The notes beneath the pieces are model-generated. The model searched no databases. It saw only the letters and a list, made by a program, of their open reading frames with translations, and was not told the origin of the DNA. Position numbers and translations under genes: made by a program. 20,793 nt of DNA from Suilimivivens sp963650485 (GTDB lineage: Bacteria; Bacillota; Clostridia; Lachnospirales; Lachnospiraceae). Shown here piece by piece: positions 6,994 through 14,702 of this stretch. Every line of letters starts with the position of its first letter. Position 1 is the first letter of the stretch. The stretch covers positions 1-20,793 of the forward strand of contig CAVJLN010000050.1 in NCBI GenBank assembly GCA_963650485.1, given 5' to 3'.

Positions 6994-8103
6994 ATGATTA
7001 AGGTTTTTCTGGTAGAGGATGAGTATGTCATCCGTGAGGGAATCAAGAAGAATATTGACTGGCAGGCACATGGATATGAATTCTGTGGAGAAGCGGGAGA
7101 TGGAGAGCTTGCTTTTCCGATGATTCAGGAAACACGTCCGGATATTGTAATTACCGATATCCGGATGCCCTTTATGGACGGACTGGCTTTGAGCAAGCTG
7201 ATTAAAAAGGAATTTCCGGAGACAGAAATTATTATTTTAAGCGGATACGAAGAGTTTGAGTATGCCAAAGAGGGAATTAAAATCGGCGTGGCACAGTATC
7301 TTCTTAAGCCGATCAGCGGAGATGCCCTGATTAAGGAAATTGATCTCGTGGCTGCATCCATCGAGGAGCGGAGGCAGAAGCAGAGGATCCGGGAACGTTA
7401 TTTTAAACAGAGCATGGATCGTGAATCAGAGAAAGATAACCTCAATATCCAGGAACTGGATTACAAGCAGTTTGAAAAAAGCAGGATTCAGGAGTTTTTG
7501 AAATGTGGCTGCAGGGAAGAGGTTTCTTACTTTATCGATGAAATTTTTGAAAAGCTGGATCATAGTGCTGTGAAGTCCAGAATTTTCCGCCAGTATATTG
7601 TCATGGATGCCTATTTTTGTGTGGCTGAATTTGTGGAGGGTATCGGTCTGTCCAGAGAAGAGGTTGAACCAATGGATGTTGCTTCGGATGTTTTGTCCAG
7701 TATTGAGTATTCCAAGGAGTATATTGTCCGGATTATCCGGAAAGCAATTGATGAACGGGATCAGGTATCCGGGAATAAATATAAGGATCTGATGGATGAT
7801 GTGAAGGCATATATTGAAGAGCATTATGTGGAAGAGGATCTTACCTTAAATCAGCTTGCCGCACATGTGAACTTTTCACCCAATCATTTCAGTACGATTT
7901 TCAGCCAGCAGACGGGACAGCCGTTTATTAAATATCTGACCGATTTTCGCATGAATAAGGCCAAAGAGCTCCTTCGGTGCACCGGGAAAAAGAGCAGTGA
8001 GATCGGACTGGAGGTCGGATATAAGGATCCGCATTATTTCTCCGCCCTGTTCCGTAAAACACAGGGAATGACACCGACACAATACCGGGAAGGAAAAGCA
8101 TGA
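6994..8103 (+). CDS. YesN-type response regulator, receiver plus AraC DNA-binding domain
   Basis: 369 residues. The receiver domain covers about 1-120 with acidic pocket E8/D9, phosphoacceptor D55 in DIVITDIRMPFMDG, S83 and K105 in LLKP. A middle segment of about 130 residues is of unclear fold, and an AraC/XylS double helix-turn-helix occupies about 265-367 (LAAHVNFSPNHFSTIFSQQTG, then IGLEVGYKDPHYFSALFRKTQGMTPTQYR). Phosphorylated YesN-like regulators typically activate adjacent carbohydrate transporter genes, so the binding-protein gene at 9745 is the natural target. AGAGGGGGAGAG before ATG 6994 is a strong ribosome site. The stop codon overlaps the kinase start by 4 bases, indicating translational coupling. 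Confidence 0.92.
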   Translation: MIKVFLVEDEYVIREGIKKNIDWQAHGYEFCGEAGDGELAFPMIQETRPDIVITDIRMPFMDGLALSKLIKKEFPETEIIILSGYEEFEYAKEGIKIGVAQYLLKPISGDALIKEIDLVAASIEERRQKQRIRERYFKQSMDRESEKDNLNIQELDYKQFEKSRIQEFLKCGCREEVSYFIDEIFEKLDHSAVKSRIFRQYIVMDAYFCVAEFVEGIGLSREEVEPMDVASDVLSSIEYSKEYIVRIIRKAIDERDQVSGNKYKDLMDDVKAYIEEHYVEEDLTLNQLAAHVNFSPNHFSTIFSQQTGQPFIKYLTDFRMNKAKELLRCTGKKSSEIGLEVGYKDPHYFSALFRKTQGMTPTQYREGKA

Positions 8104-9596
8104 ATACGAAATTGAAAAAGGCAGTGAGGGATTTTTATGACCGTTCCTCCCTGACAAGTAAAATACGATATTCTTATCTGGTGATTTTGATTCCTATTTT
8201 TTTGTTTCTGATCTTTTGCTTTTATAATCTGTGGGCGTCAAATTACCGGTATGAGGATATGATTAACTCTACCGTAGCAGCCAGTGAGTTTACACTAGAT
8301 TTTAAAAAGGATTTTGACTATGAGACTTATCTTCTGATTGTAGGAAATAAGACGGTAGAGGAATCGGAGCTCAGGGACATGCTTACCAATGCAAACCGGA
8401 TCATTACCGGACTGGAACAGATCACGGATTCCAAAGACAACCTTACCAGATTAAAAAGTATTAAGAAATATCTGAATAATCTTGATACCTATGTGAACCG
8501 TATCGAACAGAATATCCGGGAAGGAAGCCGTTACGAGGATAATATGGAAATCTGGGAAAATGATGTCCAGATTGTAACAACACTCGTAGGCGAAACCATT
8601 TTTCAGTATATCTATTATGAAACAAAGGGAATACAGGAATCCCACGCGGAATCCCAGAGCTTTTTCGTTTCCATGATAGAAATATCCGTTATTTCCTTTG
8701 TTGCGGTTTTGCTGTTGATTGTGTTTATTTCCCATTATATTCCTCTGAGTATTTCAAGACCGATTACCGAGCTTGTGGAAGTGACACAGCAGGTATCACA
8801 GGGAAATCTGCAGGTAAGATCCCATGTTCATACGGGTGTGGAAGCAAGACAGCTAAGCGAATCGTTAAATACGATGATTGACAAGATCAACGAGCTTCTT
8901 GAACAGGTGAAGAAGGAGCAGATCCGTATCCGGAAAGCAGAATTTGAGCTTCTTCAGGCACAGATCAATCCACATTTTCTGTATAATACACTGGATACGA
9001 TTATCTGGCTGGCAGAAAGTGATGAGCAGAAGAAGGTTGTTCATATGGTGGAAAGCCTTTCGGAGTTTTTCCGTACCTCTTTGAATCAGGGAAAGGATAT
9101 TATTTCGATCAAGGAAGAAATCCAGCATGTTCGGAGTTATCTGGAGATCCAACAGATGCGGTATCAGGATATTCTCGAGTATGAAATAGATGTTCCGGAG
9201 GAGTTTCATCAGAATACGATTCCGAAGATCACCGTGCAGCCTCTTGTGGAAAATGCGCTTTATCATGGGATTAAGAATAAACGTGGTAAGGGGAAGATCA
9301 CGGTAAGAGGATACCGGGAGGGTTTCTGCTTTGTCTTAGAGGTGAAGGACAATGGAATCGGTATGCAGCCGGAACGTTTGGAGCAGGTAAGGAATGCGTT
9401 GCTACATAAGCAGTTCGTGGAAAGTAAGGTATACGGCTTATATAATGTAAACGAACGGATCCGCTTAAATTGCGGAGAAGAATATGGTCTTCGGATTTCA
9501 AGTACCTATCAGGAGGGGACCACCGTGAAGATCTTCTTGCCGGATGCAGACTATGGTCTCATCAGCCAGAAAGAAGAAATTCAACCGAATTCGTAA
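8100..9596 (+). CDS. YesM/LytS-type sensor histidine kinase
   Basis: 498-residue membrane kinase, cognate to the preceding response regulator (4-base ATGA overlap). Transmembrane helices lie at about residues 24-45 and 190-213, enclosing an extracellular sensor region of about 140 residues that is mostly charged and helical, without a recognised ligand-binding fold. A HAMP segment (about 214-266) leads to the His_kinase domain with phosphoacceptor H292 in QINPHFLYNTLD, then a HATPase domain with the N box VQPLVENALYHGI and G box DNGIGM, ending GLYNVNERIRL..GTTVKIFLP. The lack of an evident sugar-binding domain suggests that it reads arabinose through a partner protein; the anchored binding protein at 14703-15791 is the candidate. 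Confidence 0.92.
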   Translation: MNTKLKKAVRDFYDRSSLTSKIRYSYLVILIPIFLFLIFCFYNLWASNYRYEDMINSTVAASEFTLDFKKDFDYETYLLIVGNKTVEESELRDMLTNANRIITGLEQITDSKDNLTRLKSIKKYLNNLDTYVNRIEQNIREGSRYEDNMEIWENDVQIVTTLVGETIFQYIYYETKGIQESHAESQSFFVSMIEISVISFVAVLLLIVFISHYIPLSISRPITELVEVTQQVSQGNLQVRSHVHTGVEARQLSESLNTMIDKINELLEQVKKEQIRIRKAEFELLQAQINPHFLYNTLDTIIWLAESDEQKKVVHMVESLSEFFRTSLNQGKDIISIKEEIQHVRSYLEIQQMRYQDILEYEIDVPEEFHQNTIPKITVQPLVENALYHGIKNKRGKGKITVRGYREGFCFVLEVKDNGIGMQPERLEQVRNALLHKQFVESKVYGLYNVNERIRLNCGEEYGLRISSTYQEGTTVKIFLPDADYGLISQKEEIQPNS

Positions 9597-9636
9597 AAAA
9601 TTCTACTCAGGGTATTTTTTGAGGATAAAATTCAAC
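9579..9636 (+). promoter_or_regulatory. ATTCAAC/ATTCTAC direct repeats, possible response-regulator sites
   Basis: ATTCAAC (9579-9585), ATTCTAC (9600-9606) and ATTCAAC (9630-9636) lie 21 and 30 bases apart, near whole helical turns. AraC-type regulators often bind direct repeats about 21 bp apart. Downstream, TATGAT at 9679-9684 is a reasonable -10 with no good -35, as expected for an activated promoter. The first copy lies inside the 3' end of the kinase gene. Speculative. Confidence 0.3.
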
Positions 9637-9682
9637 TTTTGCCATAGGGATCTTCATGGTGTTTTCAGCCGGAAAAGTTATG

Positions 9683-9726
9683 ATAGTCTTATCAAAGAAA
9701 TGGTTCTTTGATGAGACTATTTTATT
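9683..9726 (+). terminator. Terminator/attenuator hairpin just before the binding-protein gene
   Basis: ATAGTCTTATCAAAGAA (9683-9699) pairs with 9704-9720 over 17 bp (one G-U) around an ATGG loop, followed by TTTATT (9721-9726). Only 3 bases separate the T-run from the GGGAGG ribosome site (9730-9735) of the next gene. It separates the regulatory genes from the transport genes. Confidence 0.65.
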
Positions 9727-9744
9727 CATGGGAGGTTACAGTAT

Positions 9745-10773
9745 ATGAAAAGAAAACTTATGGCTTTGGCAATGGCAGCAGCAATGGTAATTGGGTTAAC
9801 CGCATGCGGATCCGGTTCCGCACCGGCCGCATCAACGGACACAGAAAGCACATCAGACAGTGCTTCCGCTTCTGCAGATACATCCGCATCGGGTGACTTA
9901 ATCAAGGTTGGTATCATTAATAATGATCCGAATGAGTCCGGATACCGTACCGCTAATGATAAAGACCTGAAGGCAATGTTTACCGCAGAAAACGGTTATG
10001 ATGCATCCTTTGCATACAGCCTGAAAAATGATGAGCAAATCACCGCAGCACAGAAGTTCATTCAGGACGGTGTGGATTATCTTCTTCTTTCCGCAGCAGA
10101 TACCGCAGGTTGGGATTCTGTTTTGAAGGATGCACAGGACGCAGGTATCCGTGTGATCTTGTTTGACCGTACCATTGATGCAGATGCAAGTCTGTATGAA
10201 GCATCCATCGTATCGGATATGGCAAAGGAAGGCCAGACCGCAGTTGACTGGTTAAAGGGACAGGGACTCAGCGAATATAAGATTATTCACCTTCAGGGTG
10301 TGATGGGCTCCGCAGCACAGCAGGGACGTTCCGGAGCATTGGATGAAGCAGTAGCTTCCGACGGCTGGACACTGGTAACACAGCAGACCGCAGAGTGGAA
10401 TGCAGAAAAAGCACAGCAGATCGTACAGTCCGTAATTGACTCCGGTGAATCCTTCAATGTGATTTATGCAGAAAACGATGATATGGCTAAGGGTGCTGTA
10501 GCGGCTCTTGATAAAGCAAATATTTCCCATGGGGTTGGCAAGGATGTTATCGTCATGGGCTTTGACTGCAACAAGTGGGCACTGGAAGAATTATTAAACC
10601 AGAACTGGAACTATGATGGACAGTGCAATCCTTTCCAGGCATCTTACATCGATGACATCATTAAGACACTGGAAAGCGGTGGAACCATTTCCGAGAAGAC
10701 CATCATCATGGAAGAAAAGGGCTTTGATGCAGCTTCTATTACCCAGGAAGATGTTGACAAATACGGTATTTAA
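9745..10773 (+). CDS. Sugar ABC transporter substrate-binding lipoprotein (YtfQ-like)
   Basis: 342 residues. The N-terminus MKRKLMALAMAAAMVIGLTAC is a lipoprotein signal with lipobox LTA-C21, so the mature protein is anchored by lipid on the outer face of the membrane. A low-complexity Ser/Thr/Ala linker covers about residues 22-50. The body is a periplasmic-binding-protein type 1 domain (IKVGIINNDPNESGYRTAND, FIQDGVDYLLLSAADTAGWDSVL, IRVILFDRTID, HLQGVMGSAAQQGRSGALDEA, VIYAENDDMAKGAVAAL). It resembles the galactofuranose/arabinofuranose binder YtfQ but is more divergent from it than the second binder at 14703. In this locus the likely ligand is L-arabinose, perhaps in the furanose form. The start ATG has GGGAGG 9 bases upstream. 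It is separated from the ATPase gene by about 190 bases that contain two hairpins, which may let it be expressed more strongly. Confidence 0.9.
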   Translation: MKRKLMALAMAAAMVIGLTACGSGSAPAASTDTESTSDSASASADTSASGDLIKVGIINNDPNESGYRTANDKDLKAMFTAENGYDASFAYSLKNDEQITAAQKFIQDGVDYLLLSAADTAGWDSVLKDAQDAGIRVILFDRTIDADASLYEASIVSDMAKEGQTAVDWLKGQGLSEYKIIHLQGVMGSAAQQGRSGALDEAVASDGWTLVTQQTAEWNAEKAQQIVQSVIDSGESFNVIYAENDDMAKGAVAALDKANISHGVGKDVIVMGFDCNKWALEELLNQNWNYDGQCNPFQASYIDDIIKTLESGGTISEKTIIMEEKGFDAASITQEDVDKYGI

Positions 10774-10826
10774 GGAAATACAGGGAAGGTCTGACTTTTT
10801 TGACAGATCAGAATTATAAAATCAGG

Positions 10827-10885
10827 GTAACTATTCAGGATTAATGTAATTGTTAAGATAACGGTAAAGCGATTGAACAGTTACA
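10827..10885. repeat. Copy B of the GTAAC-ended hairpin family
   Basis: GTAACTATTCA (10827-10837) pairs with TGAACAGTTAC (10874-10884) with one mismatch. A second, nested pairing uses TGTAATTGTT (10845-10854) and AACAGTTACA (10876-10885). It shares its terminal core with the palindromes at 1147-1208 and 14608-14670. Confidence 0.55.
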
Positions 10886-10889
10886 GATG

Positions 10890-10939
10890 AATAAGCGCGG
10901 TGCAGGAAGGGAGTCATTCTAAGCTGCTCCGCGCTTATT
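10890..10939 (+). other. GC-rich intercistronic hairpin before the ATPase gene
   Basis: ATAAGCGCGG (10891-10900) pairs with CCGCGCTTAT (10929-10938), extended after one mismatch by GCAG/CTGC (10902-10905, 10924-10927). No T-run follows, so it is probably not a simple terminator. It ends 8 bases before the AAGGAG ribosome site (10948-10953). It may stabilise the upstream binding-protein message or lower translation of the ATPase. Confidence 0.6.
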
Positions 10940-10966
10940 ATAAAGGCAAGGAGAGTGACGGCTGCA

Positions 10967-12484
10967 GTGAAAGAACATATTGTTTTACAAATGGAAAATA
11001 TACATAAAAGCTTTCCCGGAGTACGTGCCCTGCAGGGAGTTGATTTTTCACTTTGTGAGGGTGAAATTCATGCATTGATGGGTGAAAACGGTGCCGGAAA
11101 ATCTACATTAATTAAGGTATTAACAGGAGTTTATGGAAAAGATGAAGGTAATATCTATCTGAAAGGCCATGACAAGCCGGTTAACATCAAATCGCCCCAG
11201 GATGCACAGGAGCTTGGAATCAGTACGGTATATCAGGAAATTACCCTATGCTCGAATCTCTCCGTTGCAGAAAACATGTACATTGGAAGAACCAAGGGTG
11301 TGTTACAGGATTGGAAATCCATGAATGAGGGAGCCAACAAAATTTTAAAAGCTCTCGATATTCCGACGGATGCATCCGAACAGCTTGCAAACTGTTCCAT
11401 CGCCGTTCAGCAGATGGTAGCCATTGCACGTGCGGTAGATATGGACTGTAAGGTTTTGATTCTGGATGAGCCGACGTCTTCCCTGGATGAGCAGGAGGTT
11501 GAAAAACTGTTTAAGCTGATGCGTGATCTGAAGGCGAGAGGTGTGGGAATTATCTTCGTCACGCATTTTCTGGATCAGGTATATGAGGTATGTGATAAGA
11601 TTACGGTTCTCCGGGATGGAAAACTGGTTGGACAGTATGAAATCAAGGATCTTCCGAGGGTTCAGCTTGTTGCAAAGATGCTTGGAAAAGAACTCGATGA
11701 TATATCCGAGATCCGTGATAAAGATAAGGTTTATCGTGGAACCGATGCTTCAGAGAATGTTTTGGAAGCAGAACAGCTTGTAAGCAATGCAGGAATCAAG
11801 CCCTTTGATTTTTATATTAAAAAGGGAGAAGTCAATGGATTTACCGGACTTCTCGGCTCCGGACGAAGCGAATGTGTCCGTGCCATCTTTGGTGCAGATC
11901 ATGTATTAGGAGGAACGGTAAAGATGAAGGGCAGGAAAGTAAAGATTACCAGGCCGATTGATGCGATGCGCCATGGAATTGCCTATCTGCCGGAGGACCG
12001 TAAGGTGGATGGAATTGTAGGTGACCTTTCTGTCCGTGAAAACATTATCCTGGCACAGCAGGTATTACGGGGATTCTTTAAACCCTTCTCTAAGGCAGAG
12101 GCGAATAAAATTGCAGAAGAATACATTAAGCTTCTGGACATTAAAACAGCATCTGCGGATACCCCGATTAAATCTCTTTCCGGTGGTAACCAGCAGAAGG
12201 TTATTCTGGCAAGATGGTTATTCACACATCCGGAATATCTGATTCTGGATGAGCCGACAAGAGGTATTGATGTCGGAACAAAGATTGATATACAGAAGCT
12301 GGTACTGGATCTGGCATCAGAGGGAATGAGCGTAACCTTTATTTCTTCCGAAACAGATGAAATGCTTCGTACCTGTTCAAGACTCATCGTTATGCGTGAC
12401 CGCAGGGTGGTTGGTGAGCTTACAGGAAAAGATTTAACACAGGCAAAGATTATGAGTACAATAGCCGGAGGTGATACGGAATGA
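10967..12484 (+). CDS. Sugar ABC transporter ATPase, double nucleotide-binding domain (YtfR/RbsA type)
   Basis: 505 residues with two fused nucleotide-binding domains, the hallmark of CUT2-family monosaccharide importers. The first has Walker A GENGAGKST and Walker B VLILDEPTSSLDEQE, but a weak signature (CSIAVQQM). The second has a degenerate Walker A (GLLGSGRSE), the canonical signature LSGGNQQKV and Walker B YLILDEPTRGIDVG. This asymmetry is normal for the family. GTG 10967 is chosen as start, giving a family-like KEHIVLQMENIHKSFPGV beginning. An in-frame GTG at 10955 directly abuts the AAGGAGA sequence and could not be served by it. The spacing of 13 bases to GTG 10967 is rather long, so the start is not certain. 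The stop overlaps the first permease gene by 4 bases. Confidence 0.92.
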   Translation: MKEHIVLQMENIHKSFPGVRALQGVDFSLCEGEIHALMGENGAGKSTLIKVLTGVYGKDEGNIYLKGHDKPVNIKSPQDAQELGISTVYQEITLCSNLSVAENMYIGRTKGVLQDWKSMNEGANKILKALDIPTDASEQLANCSIAVQQMVAIARAVDMDCKVLILDEPTSSLDEQEVEKLFKLMRDLKARGVGIIFVTHFLDQVYEVCDKITVLRDGKLVGQYEIKDLPRVQLVAKMLGKELDDISEIRDKDKVYRGTDASENVLEAEQLVSNAGIKPFDFYIKKGEVNGFTGLLGSGRSECVRAIFGADHVLGGTVKMKGRKVKITRPIDAMRHGIAYLPEDRKVDGIVGDLSVRENIILAQQVLRGFFKPFSKAEANKIAEEYIKLLDIKTASADTPIKSLSGGNQQKVILARWLFTHPEYLILDEPTRGIDVGTKIDIQKLVLDLASEGMSVTFISSETDEMLRTCSRLIVMRDRRVVGELTGKDLTQAKIMSTIAGGDTE

Positions 12485-13542
12485 TACAGAAAATATTTCG
12501 CAGACAGATCTTTATTCCAATAGCTGCATTATTGATTTTGGCTATTTTCAATTTAATTGCAGATCCTTCGTTCTATAAAATTACGTTGGGTTATAACAGT
12601 GCGGGAAATCCGGTATTGTCCGGATACCTGATCACCATTCTGGATTATGGTTCAGAGCTTGCGATCCTTGCTATCGGTATGACGCTTGTTACCGCAGCTT
12701 CCGGTGGGCAGGATATCAGCGTGGGCGCAGCCATCGCAATCAGCGGCAGCGTAATCCTCCGGATGCTTTGCGGAAACAATTCAAGACCGGATACCTTACA
12801 GGCACCGATTATTGCAGCGTTCTTGGTAAGCTGTGTAGCTGCAATGCTTTTTGGAGCATTTAACGGAGTGTTGGTTGCATATTTCAAAATTCAGCCCATG
12901 GTAGCGACTCTGATTCTGTATACGGCAGGACGTTCCATTGCAGCCTGGATCAATAACAATGAGCTTCCGATTGTCAATGATGCTACCTTTGCAATATTCG
13001 GTGGTTTCATTCCGGGAATCCCGATTCCGACACCGTTCTTTATCGCAATGGCATGTATGATCGTGACCGCACTGGTTCTGAAATTTACAAACCTTGGACT
13101 ATATACACAGGCTGTCGGAATCAACGAAAGCTCATCCAGATTAAATGGTTTAAATCCGGCATTTATCAAGTTCCTGACCTTTGTCATCCTTGGATTATGT
13201 GTGGCAGTAGCTGGACTCATTAAGGTAAGCCGTTTGTCCTCCATTAACTATTCGGTTATTGCCAAGGATATTGAAATGGATGCCATTCTGGCTGTAGCGC
13301 TTGGCGGAAATGCCTTAGGCGGTGGTAAGTTCAATATGACCGCATCCATTCTTGGTGCTTTTGTTATTCAGTTCCTGACAACGACACTGTATAAGTTTAA
13401 TGTCCAGTCCGATGCGCTTCCGGCCTATAAGGCGGTAGTCGTTATCCTGCTCGTTATTTTCAGTGCACCGGTTGTACGGGAAAAGCTCGGAGAATTCGGC
13501 AAACGCATCAAAGCAGGAAGTCTGAAAAAGGAGGTACAGTAA
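12481..13542 (+). CDS. Sugar ABC transporter permease 1 (YtfT-like)
   Basis: 353-residue polytopic membrane protein of the branched-chain/ribose permease fold (BPD_transp_2), with about 8-10 hydrophobic helices. The first begins at about residue 11 (IFIPIAALLILAIFNLI). Family motifs are visible: AIGMTLVTAASGGQDISVGA, the cytoplasmic loop TQAVGINESSSRLNGLNPAFIK that contacts the ATPase, and AVALGGNALGGGKFNMT. The translation start overlaps the ATPase stop (ATGA), with GGAGGTGAT at 12467-12475 as ribosome site. It is followed after one base by a second, different permease gene, so the transporter should be a heterodimeric permease complex as in E. coli YtfT/YjfF. Confidence 0.92.
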   Translation: MIQKIFRRQIFIPIAALLILAIFNLIADPSFYKITLGYNSAGNPVLSGYLITILDYGSELAILAIGMTLVTAASGGQDISVGAAIAISGSVILRMLCGNNSRPDTLQAPIIAAFLVSCVAAMLFGAFNGVLVAYFKIQPMVATLILYTAGRSIAAWINNNELPIVNDATFAIFGGFIPGIPIPTPFFIAMACMIVTALVLKFTNLGLYTQAVGINESSSRLNGLNPAFIKFLTFVILGLCVAVAGLIKVSRLSSINYSVIAKDIEMDAILAVALGGNALGGGKFNMTASILGAFVIQFLTTTLYKFNVQSDALPAYKAVVVILLVIFSAPVVREKLGEFGKRIKAGSLKKEVQ

Positions 13543-13543
13543 T

Positions 13544-14569
13544 ATGAAAACAAAAAAGAAAATAAAGCTGACAGATACGAATCTGCTTCTGTTTATTACC
13601 GTAGTTGTTTTCTTTGCGATGTATATCGGAGCCATTCTTTTTCAGGGAAAAGGATTTTTGAAGCCGCAGACCTTCTTTAATATTTTAAATGCAAATGCTT
13701 CGCTAATTATCATTTCCTGTGGCATGAGCCTTGTGATGATTACCGGTGGAATTGATATTTCGGTAGGCGGTGTGGTAGCCCTTGTGAGTATGTGCTGTGC
13801 CGTATATCTGGATTATCATGGTGGAAATGTATTCGGAGCCATTGTCATTTCTCTGTTGATCGGTCTTGCGTTTGGTCTTGTTCAGGGTTATCTGGTAGCG
13901 TACCTCGATATTCAGCCGTTTATTGTTTCACTGGCGGGAATGTTCTTTGCCAGAGGTATGACAACAATTGTCAACACGAATCCGTTCAATGTGGCAAATG
14001 AGCAGTTCGTGGCTTTAAAGGAAACCAGAATTAAAATTCCGGGAATGGGGTCAGTTAATAAGCTTGGAAATTATGTGGATGCTTACATTGAAATTGGTGT
14101 TGTCGCTGCACTGTTCATTGTCATTTTACTGTTCTGTGTTCTTCGATGGACAAAGTTTGGACGTAAATTCTACGCGGTTGGCGGAAACAGCCAAAGCGCT
14201 TTAATGCTCGGTATTAATGTGAAACGCACGAAGTTTTATTCTCATCTGATCTGCAGCTTGTTGGCAGGTGTTGGCGGCTTTGTATACTTCATGCATGTAG
14301 GCTCCGGCTCCGCATCCCATGCAAGCGGTATGGAAATGAATGCAATCGCCTCCTCCATTATCGGTGGAACGATGTTAACCGGTGGTGTTGGTAATATTAT
14401 CGGAACCTTCTTCGGTGTGTTATCCTTAAGCACCATCCAGAATATTGTATCTTCTGCAGGACTTGATCAGGCATGGTGGACAGGAATCACCATTGCGGCA
14501 ATGCTTTGTCTGTTCCTCGTGATACAGAGTATTGTAATGTCCAGAAAGAAGAAGCTTTCCAAAGGTTAA
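13544..14569 (+). CDS. Sugar ABC transporter permease 2 (YjfF-like)
   Basis: 341-residue membrane protein of the same BPD_transp_2 family as the preceding gene but clearly a different paralogue. Motifs include SCGMSLVMITGGIDISVGGVV, YLVAYLDIQPFIVSLAGMFF, the ATPase-contact loop YAVGGNSQSALMLGINVKRTKFY and IIGGTMLTGGVGNIIGTFFGV. ATG 13544 lies one base after the previous stop codon; AAAGGAGGT (13528-13536) is inside the previous gene, implying coupled translation. Two distinct permeases with one double ATPase is the composition of the YtfQRT-YjfF galactofuranose importer and of arabinose importers related to it. The hairpin at 14608-14670 follows the gene. Confidence 0.92.
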   Translation: MKTKKKIKLTDTNLLLFITVVVFFAMYIGAILFQGKGFLKPQTFFNILNANASLIIISCGMSLVMITGGIDISVGGVVALVSMCCAVYLDYHGGNVFGAIVISLLIGLAFGLVQGYLVAYLDIQPFIVSLAGMFFARGMTTIVNTNPFNVANEQFVALKETRIKIPGMGSVNKLGNYVDAYIEIGVVAALFIVILLFCVLRWTKFGRKFYAVGGNSQSALMLGINVKRTKFYSHLICSLLAGVGGFVYFMHVGSGSASHASGMEMNAIASSIIGGTMLTGGVGNIIGTFFGVLSLSTIQNIVSSAGLDQAWWTGITIAAMLCLFLVIQSIVMSRKKKLSKG

Positions 14570-14607
14570 AAGAAAAGATCTTGCAAATCCTTGATGAATA
14601 CGTGAAA

Positions 14608-14670
14608 ATATATGTAACTGTTCAGAGCCATGCAATGTTTTCGAGGTTGGCTCCGGACAGTTACATATAT
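14608..14670. repeat. Copy C of the GTAAC-ended hairpin family
   Basis: ATATATGTAACTGT (14608-14621) pairs perfectly with ACAGTTACATATAT (14657-14670); after a short irregular step GAGCCA (14625-14630) pairs with TGGCTC (14648-14653). It is the best-preserved of the three copies. It lies between the second permease and the second binding-protein gene. Confidence 0.65.
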
Positions 14671-14702
14671 ATTTATCAGGATGAAAATTGCAGGTGATGA
14701 AG

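Noticed and set aside
10860..10880. cre site in the binding protein-ATPase gap (AAGCGAT core)
   Set aside because: The flanking consensus positions fail at several places and the bases belong to the GTAAC palindrome.
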